64,000 nucleotides of DNA from Kudoa neothunni (taxonomy: Eukaryota; Cnidaria): the NCBI GenBank assembly GCA_964304625.1, contig OZ199839.1, positions 186,001 through 250,000 on the forward strand. The letters run 5' to 3'. A program made the translations under genes and the position numbers. The notes beneath the pieces were generated by a model. It had not been told where the DNA came from. It did no database searches and saw nothing but the letters and a program-made list of their open reading frames with translations. This document shows, one piece after another, positions 22,643 through 35,515 of this stretch. Each line of letters opens with the position of its first letter. The stretch's first letter is position 1.

Positions 22643-22877
22643 TTAACCCTCAAAGGATAACCTTGGGCTCCACGCGCCCATCTTTATATTCTTTTGTTTA
22701 TAAATTTTGTTGTTAAGCATGTTATATTTTGTGCATATTCGTCAGGATTTCATCTACATTTTGGAAAAAGCATTATCTACCAACCGACATAATAAAATTA
22801 GATAAAGGTTTGGCGAAATTACACAAAATAATAGGAGGGTAGATGCGCGAATCCAATGGTTAGCCGTTAAGGGTTAA
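22643..22877. mobile_element. 235-bp piggyBac-type MITE with ~35-bp TIRs
   Basis: It starts TTAACCCTCAAAGGATAACC and ends with the near inverse, GGTTAGCCGTTAAGGGTTAA. About 28 of the first 35 positions pair, and both ends fall in TTAA. The left subterminal GGGCTCCACGCGCCCA hairpin closely resembles the ends at 55100 and 62719, linking this MITE to the piggyBac copy at 55.1 kb. Confidence 0.7.
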
Positions 22878-24876
22878 AAGAAAAATTATAATATTATTTA
22901 GAATCTATATATATATTAAGTTGTAGTGTCCGTGTGCACTAATCTCCTCCTCATACAGAGACTTTCTTTAGTATTTAAGATTATTTTTGTACTTTAAAAA
23001 ATACAAAATAAATTAAAAAAATACAACGGGGTTGTCTGCTTTCTTATAAAGTGATGAATTAGTAGTGTAAACTTTTTGTAAACAGATTAGAGCAGATGAT
23101 AATGAGATTAATTTATCATATGGTTTGCTAATAGGTTCAGTGATATGCGTAGATAACTTTAATTTATATTATTTAAATACAACTGAAACTTTTAAAGTTT
23201 ACTCTTTTCTACTTTTGAACGTACTTAAGACGATCTATAACATTCGTTCGTGCGAAGGCGGGAACTCGGTGTAAACGAAGATTTGTTGTTTAATCGAGAG
23301 ATTAATCTGCATGAATAAATTATTTACTTTGCACGTTTGATTAAAGATAAAAAGTTTTAATTATTTTTTAAATAAACATAAAATGATGTTAGAACGTTAT
23401 AATTAAATGAAAATAAATCCAATAAAGATTAAAGTGAAGATGATCGGATTATTGCTGCTTATTTCGATCAATAATGTAGTCAAAAGAACGCTAAAATAAT
23501 GATAATTGACTTTGAACTTAAAATGACCTTGGTCTACTCAAGGCTTTAATCTGCGTGGCCGGACAAGAAAGCCCACGCAAAGGAGGGCTTTTGCGCTAGT
23601 AAAAATATGAATCAATGTATTTATATTTTTATAACTTAGAGGATAAAATTTGTGTTTTTAAGATTATATTTAATGTTGCAATTCCTAAAATTGAAAATTA
23701 TTTGTTTATAATAATCAATAATCGGCTCATACGATCATATCAGCTGCCGACCCCTGTATTAAACATGTCTTAAATAGAAATCTGATGTTGTATAAATTTA
23801 TACCGCATTTTTAAAGAAAAACGTTAATTTTGTTTTCTGCGTTCACAATTACTCCCATACTTAGTGTGGGGTACCAATGTTAAAACGCATTATATGCAGT
23901 GTTTTGTAATATGAACCGCCTAAATTCAAACAATTCTAAACTTTAAATAACGAATTACTGATCACAAAGAAAATTTGTCATATTAAATCTTTGGATAAAA
24001 GGTTACAATTATTTGGAAATATTACAACTTCAAAGCTCTGTCTGTCTGTATGTTTAGAAAGAAAGATATTGATTTATTACAATAATATTCATATTCAACC
24101 ATTAGGGAATTTTTCATATTATAATGATGCTTATTTTCTCCATAAAATACCAATGTTATTATTTGATAACAAAATAAAAGATGGTCCTTTATTAAATTAT
24201 GTTAATGCATTAACCAAACATAAGTTGGCGCTGTCATGGTAACGACACGATTACAATAATCTGTTTTATTAATTTATGAATAATCAATCTATTTGGATTT
24301 TAAAATATTAAATCATTTTCTGTTTTAATAAGTTAAATATAAAACCAGGCTATTAAAATCAGAGTCATCTCAATAACCACCATCTTAACAAACAGATCAA
24401 TATGGTTAATCATCTTAAATTCACAGGATTAACATTATTAAAAAAAAGTATTTGTCGTAAAAATGATAACTCTGGATCGTATCTAATTAAAATAATTAGC
24501 TCACTCAATAGACTAAGATTTGAAACCAGGAAATGATTAAAATAGTCCCTAGCTCGAATCGAAATAATCTTTCGTATAGTTGAAAATAACATAGGATTGT
24601 TTGAGAAAAATTTTGCCTGTACAATCTTGTAATCTAGTGATAAAAAATTTATAAAAAGATTATAAAAGGCTTAATTAAGTTAGCAAAGGATTAAAAAAAA
24701 TTAGTTTGAATCACCTTTTTATAGAAGACCCCACATTCAAAGTGATAGAATATCATCAATAAACGTGTGGGTTAAGTAGTTTAATTCGTTTAGGTGTTAA
24801 ATTGGAGTTATTGTTTGTGTGTGTCGGATTTGTTACCTAAGGAGATTGATTGGCGTCCCTACGGAGGTAACTTGAA
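22878..24876. other. Intergenic AT-rich sequence, no confident gene
   Basis: Contains a Helitron-like end (about 22905-22945, TATATATTAAG...GTAGTGTCCGTGTG). The 83-codon open frame at 23991-24242 is AT-driven, without a proper start or splice context. Nothing else is supported. Confidence 0.5.
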
Positions 24877-26263
24877 ATGAAGTTGGATCGCTGTGTTCGG
24901 ACGTTCATAACTGAAGAACAGGTCAACACTGAAAATCTAGACTATCTAGGTATACTATCTAGAAAATTGGTCATACATGTAGGCTGGCAACGATAAAAAC
25001 ATAACAACCGGTTGTTGATAATCTATAGCAATTGGCCTAAGTTTGAACAACAACCTAAATATAAATGATATTTTTAGAAAATATCGAGTCCTGGGAATGC
25101 AAATTTGGCGAAAAAAGTCGTATTCACGAAATAGCGAGTTCATTAGGATTGACACAAAATGCGAGGGTAAGGAGCGATGGGATGTGATAGGCCTTTTAAA
25201 TTTGTTAGGCTGTGCGTCCTAATCATAATATGAACTCATCCACGGGAAACAAGGAGAAATCCACACTGTTTACTGACCAAATAAAGAAATGGATGATGGC
25301 CACATCTAATGCAGATCTTGAAACTGTAAAGGATCTTGTGGGGAGTTATCCTGATCTTATCAATACAAAGGATCCACTATGGGTATGGTTAATTCTTATT
25401 TTTTCCATTTGTTAATATTAATTTTTTAGGGAGTAATTTCAACTATTTTTATGATACTAGTTAATTAATATTTATATATCTTTAGATGGTAAAATTAATT
25501 AATTGATTTAAATTGAAACAAAAATTGTAGACAGCATTGCATTGGGCTATTAGAAATGACGATTATTTGATGGTGGAATATCTGTGTGATCACGAGGCTG
25601 ATATAAACAAAAAATCTGTATAATATGATTATTGTTTAGTTTGTATTTTGAATTAATATTTAGTTTACGGTAAGTTATTTGTGGAAGATAGTTTATTGGG
25701 ATTAATTTGATTGTGGATTAAGGGGGAAACCCCACTGCATTTAGCCGCTCGGCTGAGCCGACCAGTTATTTTTCGTTATCTCACAACTTTTTCAAGTAAC
25801 TCGATTCATTTATATGATTTTATGTAGCTTACCATTTGTAGATTTGGATTACAGTACTCTGGATAATCGAGGCCATAAGGCGGAGGTCATTTGTACAAAA
25901 CACAACACCAACCGATTTAAATATTTCCAAATGCTCTGAGGATACCAATTCTCAAGTGTCGTCAAACTTTGAAATTGATCTCTCTGAGATATATTCTAAA
26001 AGTTCTACTTATTTTGACCTTAGATATTCGCCCGAATGTTCCAAATCTCGTTTGATAACGGTGGTCAGAGATTTAAAAGTTATGGATTAATTTTTATTTG
26101 AATGATTTAAAGATGGCAAATGAAAACCTCAACCACTCACAAACAATCTAAACCATCCTTACAGTTACAGTACACGAAAAGTGTGGATGATCGAAAGAAT
26201 GGAGGCTTCAAAGGCTTGTTTAATAGATACCGTGAGAAATTCACCAAAAAATCCACCATATGA
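24877..26263 (+). CDS. Ankyrin-repeat protein, SOWAH-like, with a 6-nt microexon
   Basis: Inferred exons: 24877-24949, 25078-25166, 25209-25382, 25531-25617, 25664-25669, 25723-25795, 25842-25885, 25941-26078 and 26165-26263. They sum to 783 nt in one frame (260 residues). The central part, KKWMMATSNADLETVKDLV...DPLW-TALHWAIRN, matches the ankyrin start of sosondowah (SOWAH) proteins. A second repeat, ADINKKSFTGETPLHLAARL, is assembled across the 6-nt exon TTTACG, which gives the normal N-x5-G-x-TPLHLA spacing. The third repeat ends GHKAE. The tail is polar and basic (FNRYREKFTKK). The intron after GHKAE uses a weak donor (GTCATT) and is the least certain join. A tandem paralogue follows 280 bp downstream. 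Confidence 0.75.
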
Positions 26264-26544
26264 TGTTAACTGATTTTTATCTGCTTATACTTTTACAAAT
26301 ATATAGCTGTGGTGGTTTTCTTCTGCATTCGACTTATTAGAACATAGTTGCTAACTCCCTTTAATGTCGTTTATATAAGATTAATAATTAGCACTAACAT
26401 CCTATCACTGGTTGTTTGATAGATCATCACACTGCGGTTTGTAGTTAAGGTAGAGGGATATAATAAATTGTATTTGGAGCCTTCACAGATCGAATTATTA
26501 TAATTTAATATATTTGATAGTAGTTGGAATTATATATAATTAAA

Positions 26545-27511
26545 ATGAACACTGAATCACAAGTTAGTCTCCTCACAGTAAAAAGTAACTCCAGGAATAT
26601 GCTAGCTACTATATCAATGGAATCAATATTTTCGAAAAAGGTTTATTTTACAGCTAATTGATATAAACTTGTTTATTGCATCTAGCTCAACATGCTGGAG
26701 TATGGGGAGAGATACGATTTTCTGGACAAAAAATGGATGGTGCTTTGCGCCGAGAACGACATCAAAGAGGTGAGAAATTTCCTCACTATTTATCCCGATT
26801 ATATCAACTTCAAAGATCCTGTGTGGGTGAGGTCTAATAATAATAATAATGTATTTTAATACAAAAAAATAAAGGGAGTATTTCTTTTACTATTTCGACA
26901 GCTTTCACTTTTATAGATGGTAATATAATGGTTCACTATATTATTTCATTGTTATTCTGCATAGACTATTCTCCATTGGGCTGTGAAGGAACACAACATT
27001 GAACTTGTTCGAATGCTACTTCTTGCTGGGCTGATATCAACCCAACTGATGTAGGTACCATTTTGAAACGGAATAATTGTAATAATAATTTTTTTTATAA
27101 TTTAGAAACAAGTATTTTGTATCAACCGTTGAACGTCTATTTAGATACATGTCTAGGGAAGAACACCACTTCATTATTCTGTCATTTATAGATTCCAGGA
27201 AATAGAAGAAATTCTGACGTCCTCACCTGGTATATCAATTAAAAATTGATAATTAATGAGTCAAAAATCTAAATTATTTAATGTTATCGTAATGAAAATT
27301 TTTGGATAAACGATAAAATTATAGATTGTGACTCTCGAATAGAAGATTTCAACTCAAATAAACCGAAACAATACTCACAACTGAGAAAAATGTCGACTAA
27401 AAGTTATTACTGTAACATCCCACTCTAAATAAACCAAAGGGACGCCACAAAAAACTGAAGAAATTCTGCAAAATACTCTCCCTACGGAGAAGTCAAACAA
27501 ATAGATATTGA
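26545..27511 (+). CDS. Second, diverged ankyrin-repeat (SOWAH-like) paralogue, possibly a pseudogene
   Basis: Exon 1 (26545-26640) and exon 2 (26686-26826) encode MNTESQ... and KKWMVLCAENDIKEVRNFL...DPVW. They align with the neighbour, including the phase-0 intron after the Trp codon. Exon 3 (26965-27050) encodes TILHWAVKEHNIELVRMLLLAG, then loses frame. One G appears to be missing in GCTGGGCTGATATC, where GCTGGGGCTGAT would restore ADIN. Downstream ETSILYQPLN, EIEEILTSSP (27199-27229), DCDSRIEDFN (from 27325) and a basic last exon GRHKKLKKFCK (stop 27509-27511) parallel the first gene. Because the flanking exons stay open, the single-base loss may be a sequencing error in a G run. The second ankyrin repeat is weak. 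Confidence 0.55.
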
Positions 27512-28039
27512 CTATGAGAACTTATTAAATTAAATAAGTAGGAAACTTAATAATTTTATGAGAAAAAGTTTGTTGAATCCCTCTGATATCCAGATTATTT
27601 TTAAATACAATGTTTTCCCGAATATAAGACAGGTCGTATAATATATTTTGGTTTAATAAAGAGCATTAGATCTTTTTTTAAGTAGGTCTTATATTTGTGT
27701 CAGGAAAAACTTTCTATGTATTATTTAGCTAATGTAACTGAATTTAATTTTTTTTTTAAATAGATAGAACAATATTTTTATTATTATTAATTACTCGAAA
27801 AATTACATTGTTGGAGATATTTTGGTCATATAATTCAAAATATCTAGACTTTTAGTATCTTAATAGTTTATATTTTCGAAGTAGATCTTATAATTAGGGG
27901 TTGCAATTTGCGACGACTATAATTATTTTGAGTGGCTACCAGTTAAAATAGAGATGAACCGTTAAAATGAAGCATCGAAACCATTGAAGCGCGTTCTTTT
28001 AGAATTTTTATAATTTAATTTCGAAAATCTTGGTTCTAA
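27512..28039. other. Intergenic, AT-rich, with a small imperfect inverted repeat
   Basis: Segments GAATATAAGACAGGTC (about 27620) and GTAGGTCTTATATTTG (about 27683) are near reverse complements, and a related GTAGATCTTATAATTAGG occurs at about 27882. These may be ends of a degenerate DNA element. No coding sequence was seen. Confidence 0.35.
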
Positions 28040-28960
28040 AGCGATAGATAAATGGGTAATGCCAACAAATTCAACGAAAGTTTTGACAACAAGGAGAAAA
28101 TATTGGATTTTTCCCTCCAGAAGTCTATAGTGATAGAAGGATGATTTGAATCCTTAAGCGCCTTACGAAGGAAATTGTATTCATCTCTAAGGATAACTTT
28201 GTCTTTAGTCCCTATTAAATAACAAAGATCATCAATATGTACATTTTCAATTGATAATGGCGTTGCTGGATCAATGTTTTTTATTGTTTTAAAGAAAATG
28301 GCTGATGGAAAACAATAATTAATTCTATTTGATATAAAACCCAGGAGTTTTCGATGATGCTTCCGCGAAAAGATTCATTTTATGATAAAATTAGTTCTAA
28401 TCTCAAATGGAAGAAATCCAAGATTATCTTTGTGATCATTCCAAAATCATTATCATTCAGTCAATTATAGTTGAGAAAAAAAATTATCGTTTGTTTCAGT
28501 ATGTTCCGAAAATTCAACCAACGGCGTAAGTTCATCAATTAACACAGTGACAGAAAGAAATAAGACATTGACATTTTCCAAATTCTACAGGTTTAACTTC
28601 ATTAGAAAATCAACAACAGCTGGGTAATATTCTTGTATTTGCTTTAAGCAATTGTATAAGCTATACCAAACGGATATCCGTGACACGAGGAATTTCTTTG
28701 ACTTTTTCAAAATTGTTGTTCTTGAGATGAATCAGAAATGTTCTCTTTGCATTTCTATTCTTTGACAGAATAGATGAAAACTTCATGCAGAATTATTTAA
28801 TATCCAAGAAATATTTGTCTGCAGCTTTTCGGACAGCAATGTGGATACATTTCCTTCAAATCTTTGATAAATTTTTTCATATATGACGTTGTAAGCTGTT
28901 GCTGTAAACAACGTAGCGAAATCCATATAACGCTTAGTTTTCAAATGATACTTTGGCTTA
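28040..28960 (-). mobile_element. Degenerate transposase-like remnant (hAT-like?)
   Basis: On the minus strand a series of short open blocks read like a decayed transposase. They include ATLFTATAYNVIYEKIYQRF and, separated by stops, a block with EIPRVTDIR followed by LIQLLKA, a block with YYPAVVDFL, and VSVTVLIDELTPLVEFSEHT. The VTDIRW-type motif recalls the VRW segment of hAT transposases. The region is full of stops and frameshifts, and the family call is weak. Confidence 0.35.
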
Positions 28961-29383
28961 TTTTTGAAGTATTTTAGGGTTCAATTATTTGTGAGGAAAA
29001 TGTTTTTTAAAATAAGAGATTTTTAACTTTAATTTAAGCAGTAGTGAGTGATATTACCGATGTAAAAATAAGGTAATGGCTGTTGTGAAACTTTGCTGGT
29101 AAATTTTAATATTTTCAATAATTAACAATAATAAATAATAATGAGCTTTTAATATTTCTAAATGACTTTATGTATGATATTTAAAATTTTAAACCATATT
29201 CCTAGATTTTCGGAGCATTTTATTAAACATGTTCCAACCTTAAATACTTCGATATAGATATCATATTCACATTTTACGTAATTAATTCTTATTAAATAAT
29301 TTAACAAATTAGATTATTTTTTGACATAAATAAATTTTTAACTCATTTTTGTATATATTAATAGTATTAATTACGATGATAAT

Positions 29384-29640
29384 TGTTGGGTATCGTGACC
29401 AGCAGTACGGTATCTGTTGAAGAAACCAAAAACGATTTCATGGGAACCAGAATTATCAGACGGACGTACTCCGACCTCCAATAAGTGAGTAATGCAGTTA
29501 ATTACAACATGGCACAATTAAAACCTGGGTAAAAATCACATAGAAATACCCAGAGGTGAATATACACATATTCGGCAATCGGGTGTAGGACCCGCCTCTT
29601 GGATACATTACTTTGGGACAACATTGAATCAGTTTTTGGC
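29384..29640 (+). mobile_element. Possible LTR-like fossil fragment
   Basis: A locally less AT-rich segment begins TGTTGGGTATCG and ends GGGACAACA. It is followed after about 12 bases by TTTTTGGCGCCCC, which resembles a primer-binding region. This layout is that of an LTR and leader. No partner LTR and no coding domains were seen, so at most it is an old fragment, and the call is tentative. Confidence 0.2.
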
Positions 29641-31161
29641 GCCCCTCATCGCATATAACGTTGCATTTTTGCATAAATTAGCATTCCTTTTTTTGAGTCT
29701 CCTCAATTGTTTTCTTTCTACCGCGTTCACTCGAGGATACAACAACAGTCACTAAGGTGTGATTCAATAATCATTTTATTTCTATTTAATTATATTTGAA
29801 CATCAAATTCATGTAATTATTAGTAATTTCACGTTGGCTGAAAATTTACGATTCAGAGTTAACGAAAAGTAATAAATAATTACGAAATAATTGTATTTTA
29901 TACAATTTGGATACAGAGCACATCTCAACCCATTTTATGATGGCTATATGTGCATTTCCAAATAAAATATGGAATAATTTTAAACGGTTTTATTCTTTTC
30001 TTTAAGAAACGAAACGAATGACTTCAAATTATCATCATTTTCATCACAAAAAAAAAAGGCTACACGGATCAACCGAAAAATACATTATGTGGTAGTCACG
30101 TGATCTAATGAATTAATAATTTCACTATAAAATAAAAAATAAATTATGAAAATTTCCCATCGTTATTATGATAAAAATATTATACTAAATAATAAAAATT
30201 ACGAATCTAGCTAATTAATAAAATTCCTCATTATCGGTTACATTAATTGTATTAGATTTTCTTGTTTTTAATTTTTTATCTAATGTGTGATTCGAATTCT
30301 TGTATTAAAAACGATTGAAAAAGTGAGATTTGTTATCAAACGTATATACATATGCTACTTCAGGTGTTATTATGTATCACAGGAATTGGTGTTATTTTAT
30401 GGTGTTATAAAAAGTATGGTTGCCTCTCTTCTATTAAATGAAAAAGAAGCTATCATTACGTTAGAGAAAAAGAATTAAAGGAGATAGAATCAGCTTTTGT
30501 CATCTGATCAACACCGGAAAATTGACAGGGATGTCCGGCGAGGGGACTGTGACTCCGGAGGTCACGAGTTCAAAACCCTTATCGATACTATTTGCACGAC
30601 CATTGTTTCTATAGTACGGGCTACAATTATTCAATTTATTTGTGTTTTCGGAATGTATGCTCATTATTGATGCAACAAAACTGCAGATATATAATTCGGT
30701 CCGATCCAATGAGGAAAGTCCATAATAAACAAAAATACTGAAAGGCTAAGGAACCATCGCCATCAAAAAAATAAAGTTTGAGATGACATGGTTAGCGGGT
30801 TATATTCTCACATACTGCGAACGAAAGATTAAGTTAGAAGTTACATCATACAACTGCTTGCAGTATTTAGTGCGTTTGTGGATACAGCTAGACCAGACAT
30901 ATCCCCACTGTCTATGACAAACAGCTAACTTCACAAAATGATCTAAATATTTTCAACCTAAAAGATTGCTTTCAGCTGATTTAATCTGTTAAATATGACT
31001 GCAAACATGGTATGATGCGGTGCACATCTCTACTTATTATCAATTATTATTAACACTAGAAAATGCGAAAAAACAACACAAGACTACCATTATACATAAA
31101 ACACAAAACAGAGCCAAAAATCGGTGGTAGACCAGAAACGTTTTATAAATACTGTAGAAAA
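29641..31161. other. Intergenic, no confident feature
   Basis: AT-rich sequence downstream (3') of the protease gene. Short frames at 30287-30478, 30500-30709 and 31063-31269 have no recognisable content, and the last overlaps the protease 3' exon region. A weak tRNA-like B-box occurs near 30565. Confidence 0.45.
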
Positions 31162-34100
31162 TCATTTTGCCAAAATCTCAAGGATTTCATCTTGATTAAG
31201 CGACTCTTTCAATTCGAGTTGTTTCACCAACTAAAAAAAGTATTATTAATGCATAATAGAAACAGATAATAATCAATTACCTGGAAATATTTAACTTCAT
31301 TATCGGTGATAATTTTGAGAGTCTTTTTGTAGGCCTCTTCTATCAACTCTAATACGCGTGAATCCAATTTGGTGGCCAATGATTTGTCGAACAAATGAGC
31401 ATGACCGATATCGGGAACCAAACTATTTTCCAACGAAGGAAAACAGGCATTTTGCATAACTGTATTGTCCATACCATAGACACCAATCTAAAAGAATTGG
31501 TATTAATTGATTTTTTTGACGGTAAAACTAGTTGATACATATGAATAGGCGAGTCTGGTAACTTTCTGTAGATCGTCCATTGCGCCGGTTGTTATTTTAC
31601 CGATAAATTTGTGTTCCGCTACTCTTCCTCCAAGTAGTGCAACCATTTGTGACATCAGCTAAATCACGTTATTACAGGCGTATATTAGTGAATGCGAAAA
31701 AAATTATAAAAGTTTTGATAAGAAAAATAATTAATTTTTAGACAGCGGGATGAAATGAGATAGCAAGAGAAACGCTCACCTCACGACGAGTGACCATGTA
31801 TTGATCTTTGGGTATGAACAAGTTGTAACCAAGCGCTTTACCTCTTGGAACAATAGATATCTATACGCGCATTTAGACGATAACACAATGAAATCGAAGA
31901 ATAGACAAACCTTTCCAATGCGCGTAGGATCAGCTCCAAAATAACTAGCAATAGCATGACCGGATTCGTGGATCGCAATAGTATGCTTCTCTTCTGGGGA
32001 ATATTTTTTGAGATTGCTACTGCCAGCAACAACCCGATCAATAGCGTTATCAAAATCGCTCGGCTGCACAAATGTAGCGTTGTTTCTAACAGCCAACATT
32101 GCAGCTTCATTACAAATATTAGCTATATCAGCACCACTGAAACTTGCAGTAGAATCAGCTAGTCTTGAGGCAAGTTGTTTCAGTTTAGTAGTATCATTTC
32201 GGTCGATAAGTTTTATTTGTTTTAGGTAGTGTTCAAACAGCTCCTCACGACCTTTCTTATCAGGTTCGGTCAAATGTATGTGTCGATCAAAACGACCAGG
32301 GCGAAGTAATGCCTTGTCGATGGAATCAAGTCGATTTGTAGCCGCTATGACAACCACTCTACTGTCGGTTGTAAAACCATCCATCTCAACTAGAATCTGA
32401 TTGACAGTGGAATCGTTTTCGCGATGACCAGCCAATGATTTTCCCTCGCGACTTGTGGCTATGGAATCGATCTCATCGATGAAAATAATGCATGGAGCGT
32501 TCGATTTTGCCACCTTGAATAAAGATCTAATGTGGTAGGCCCCCATTCCAACCAAACTTTGAACGAAATCCGAACCAGTTGTCTGATACAATGGTACACC
32601 ACATTCATTGGCTAATGCTTTAGCAAGGAGTGTTTTACCAGTACCCGGAGGGCCATACAATATGGCGCCCTAACAAGAAAAATTTTACTGATTTATACAA
32701 TAATCTTAAGCTAATTTAGTGATTGTCTAATGGAATGGTATAACTTAGAATATTGTGACGGTTTGTACAAAATAAACCTTTAATTGCATGTCAACATGGA
32801 CGAATGCCATTTATTCTTTCTATATCTCCTGTTTATATAGATATTTCTATTTCTATAAATGGATAATTTTTCGTTTATTTTAATGTTCCAAAAATGATTT
32901 AATATTAAATGATGCCATGAGCATGTGTTTTATTTAATCTTCGTACCATCCACTTATCGGTTACATATACGATCGAACCTAGATTATCCGGAAGATATTT
33001 TAAATTTTATTTCGATTTTATTGAAATTACGTCTCGATAAATGTTCGATTATCTGGAATCTCGGAAACCGTAACAACTATTTAATCATAATTTGGGATAA
33101 AAATACCGCCAATCACCGTACGACATATAGCGCATATAGCAATGTAATATTTAACCCTTTCGTACCCCAATTTTTTATTTTATTTCATGATTTTTTATAT
33201 ATATTACAGGAACTCAATATTTTAAATTGTATGATTTTATTGTGATAGAAATTAATTAGACGTATAGTTTCAGCTGTTTTTAATGTGGGTACTAGAGTGG
33301 ACATTTGGCATGAAAGGGTTAAAACAAAAATATTTATAGGTTAATTGTTTATAAGTTTTTCTTTAAAACCTAAGTTAAGCACTCAGTTCTTATATAAATT
33401 TCGACTATATCTGAACATATGCTCTTATGTATATTAAACAAAAATTAATTATCGATTATTTAAAAAAGTATACTGCTCCTCTCCCATAGTTGTGTATTGT
33501 TTTTGGTTTTACCTTCCGAGCGCTTCAAATTCGACTATACACTTATACACTTAGTGCTTTTGGGATCTATTAGACCCACTTTTTTCTTTAATATTATGAA
33601 TGTAAATAATTTTTAAAATTTCATCATGCAAAAATAAAAAAATTCTATCGACAAAATAGCACAATATTGGCAAAAAACATGATTGGCGAAAGTTTTCCGA
33701 TACCACCCAAATAATGTTTAGGGCTTATATATTCTTGTTAAATAAATTTTTACGAAATATTATTTGAGATTAACTCTCGAAAATATTAAAAATAATATTT
33801 TATCAATTATTTCATATATAATTAATTAGATTAAAGCATTACGACACAGCAAATAGTTATCAACAAAATGGACTAAAAAGGTCTCCAACGTTCAACTTAA
33901 TCACCCCTACAAATTTAAACATACGAATAACAGCGCGCGCAAAAATCTTTTTATTTAAATCCCTTTGGTTTGTATTTCTAGACTGCACACAATTATCATT
34001 GCTGGCTCGTAATATTAAAACTGACCCATACAAGTTTAATCTTAGGAATGGGACGCACGCGCAAATCAATATTTGTATTTCATATGATTTATTTGAATGT

Positions 34101-35515
34101 GCTATTTTTACTGTATATGTTTCAGAATCTGCTGCCGTTAATTTATTCGGGCTCAATATCACATACATATGACAATAAATGATCCACAATAGTCGTAATA
34201 ATTAGCATTCCAAAAGTTTAATCTAATTTATATTCGCGCATGCGCGGGTAGTGAAAAATTTCGATTTAAAATTCCCGCCTCGCAACATTTTACGAATAAA
34301 ATACAAATAAACTGCACAAATAATTTTATTTTATTGGACACTTGAAAGTGTAGATGGATTTAAATAAAAAATAAAACTCAACTAAAATTAATCCCCCCAA
34401 GAGTTATTTCAAAAATTAATGGCCATTCGAATTTAATAATAATAATAATTATGGTATTATTAAATTGTAAAAAAATGTTAATACCTTTGGAGTTTTTGCT
34501 CCCATTTTTTTGTAGTACTCGTTGTTGGTAAGAAAATCCGAAAATTCCTTCACCTCGATTTTGGCTTCATTGCATCCAAGCACATCACTAAATTTCACGT
34601 TGGTTTTGGTTGGTTGGTACATTGGATTTTCGGAGAAACGGCCCTATAACATAAAACACATCGATTACATTCGGAATAAATCAAACAGCCAAGCTACAAG
34701 TATGTCTTGAAATTTGAATGCACTTTTCGTCCTCGGGAAAAACATGAACCCCAATATAATTCCCATTACCATAACGGAATAGTACAAATAACTTAAAACC
34801 ATAGAAACCGCTGTTGGTCTAAATCAATATCAATGTTGACATCGACAAAAACACACATCACATACAAACTATTATCGTTATAGACAAAGCTCAAATTCTT
34901 AAGGAGATCCACTTGTTCGTTGGCCATTTGGAAAATTTTATCGTAAAAGCTGTTCAAACTGCCCAAACTGATGGGTATCATTTCGCCCATTCGAGACGAT
35001 AACGCGTCATTTACAACAGCGAAGCATTTACCAGAAGAACTGTTTATTATCAATGTGACTTTTCTACCTTTTCGAATGTAATCGTCGACAAAGTTTGTCC
35101 ATGTCATTTCTTGTTGATCGGCATTATCTCTGAGCGAATTCAAAAATCCAAACACACCAGCCCCAATCATAACAACAAGAAAACGTCCTATTAGGGGCAT
35201 TTTTTCACGAATTTTCTGTTGTGGTTCATCGAATTCATCCTTGTTGTAATCTTGGGGTTTGTCATTATTATTGCTGCGATTTGTGGTAGTTTTATCATTT
35301 GAAGATTGATTTTTTGTAGAAAAATCTTTCTTGTCTTTGGTCTCACTGCCGGGAACATTATTTTGAATTCGATTTTGACTACATTTCACATAGCGACTTA
35401 TTCCAATCACATATTTATCTGTTAGATATGAGGCTGTGAATAGATTGGGCTGGGGTTTATATTGCAAATTTTTTAAATGGTGCAACCATTTTGTTGTTGA
35501 ACTCAATCTGAGCAT
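31162..35515 (-). CDS. SPG7-like: m-AAA protease (paraplegin/AFG3L2-like), complete copy
   Basis: Eight exons on the minus strand: 35515-34866, 34818-34698, 34643-34485, 32669-31911, 31860-31780, 31658-31539, 31487-31281 and 31230-31162. They total 2166 nt (721 residues; human paraplegin 795). Order of parts: mitochondrial presequence, TM1 (about 107-128), intermembrane domain, TM2 (about 218-245), AAA domain with Walker A GPPGTGKT (316-323), Walker B IIFIDEID (371-378) and second region of homology LLRPGRFDR, then the M41 peptidase. The zinc motif HESGH (544-548) and the third-ligand region GAMDDL are intact, so the enzyme should be active. It would degrade and process inner-membrane proteins from the matrix side as a hexamer. 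Introns are 47, 54, 1815, 50, 121, 51 and 50 nt. The promoter carries an NRF-1 palindrome. Confidence 0.95.
33151..33322. mobile_element. piggyBac-type MITE in protease intron 3, right copy
   Basis: Same 172-bp TTAA-bounded element with TTAACCCTTTC inverted ends as at 816-987, inside the intron 32670-34484. Confidence 0.6.
34235..34246. promoter_or_regulatory. NRF-1-type palindrome in intron 3, right copy
   Basis: CGCGCATGCGCG, identical to the site at 1900-1911. Confidence 0.35.

Noticed and set aside
23991-24242. 83-codon frame upstream of the ankyrin genes
   Set aside because: It starts with a non-ATG codon, composition follows AT bias, and CTGTCTGTCTG runs suggest repeat sequence.
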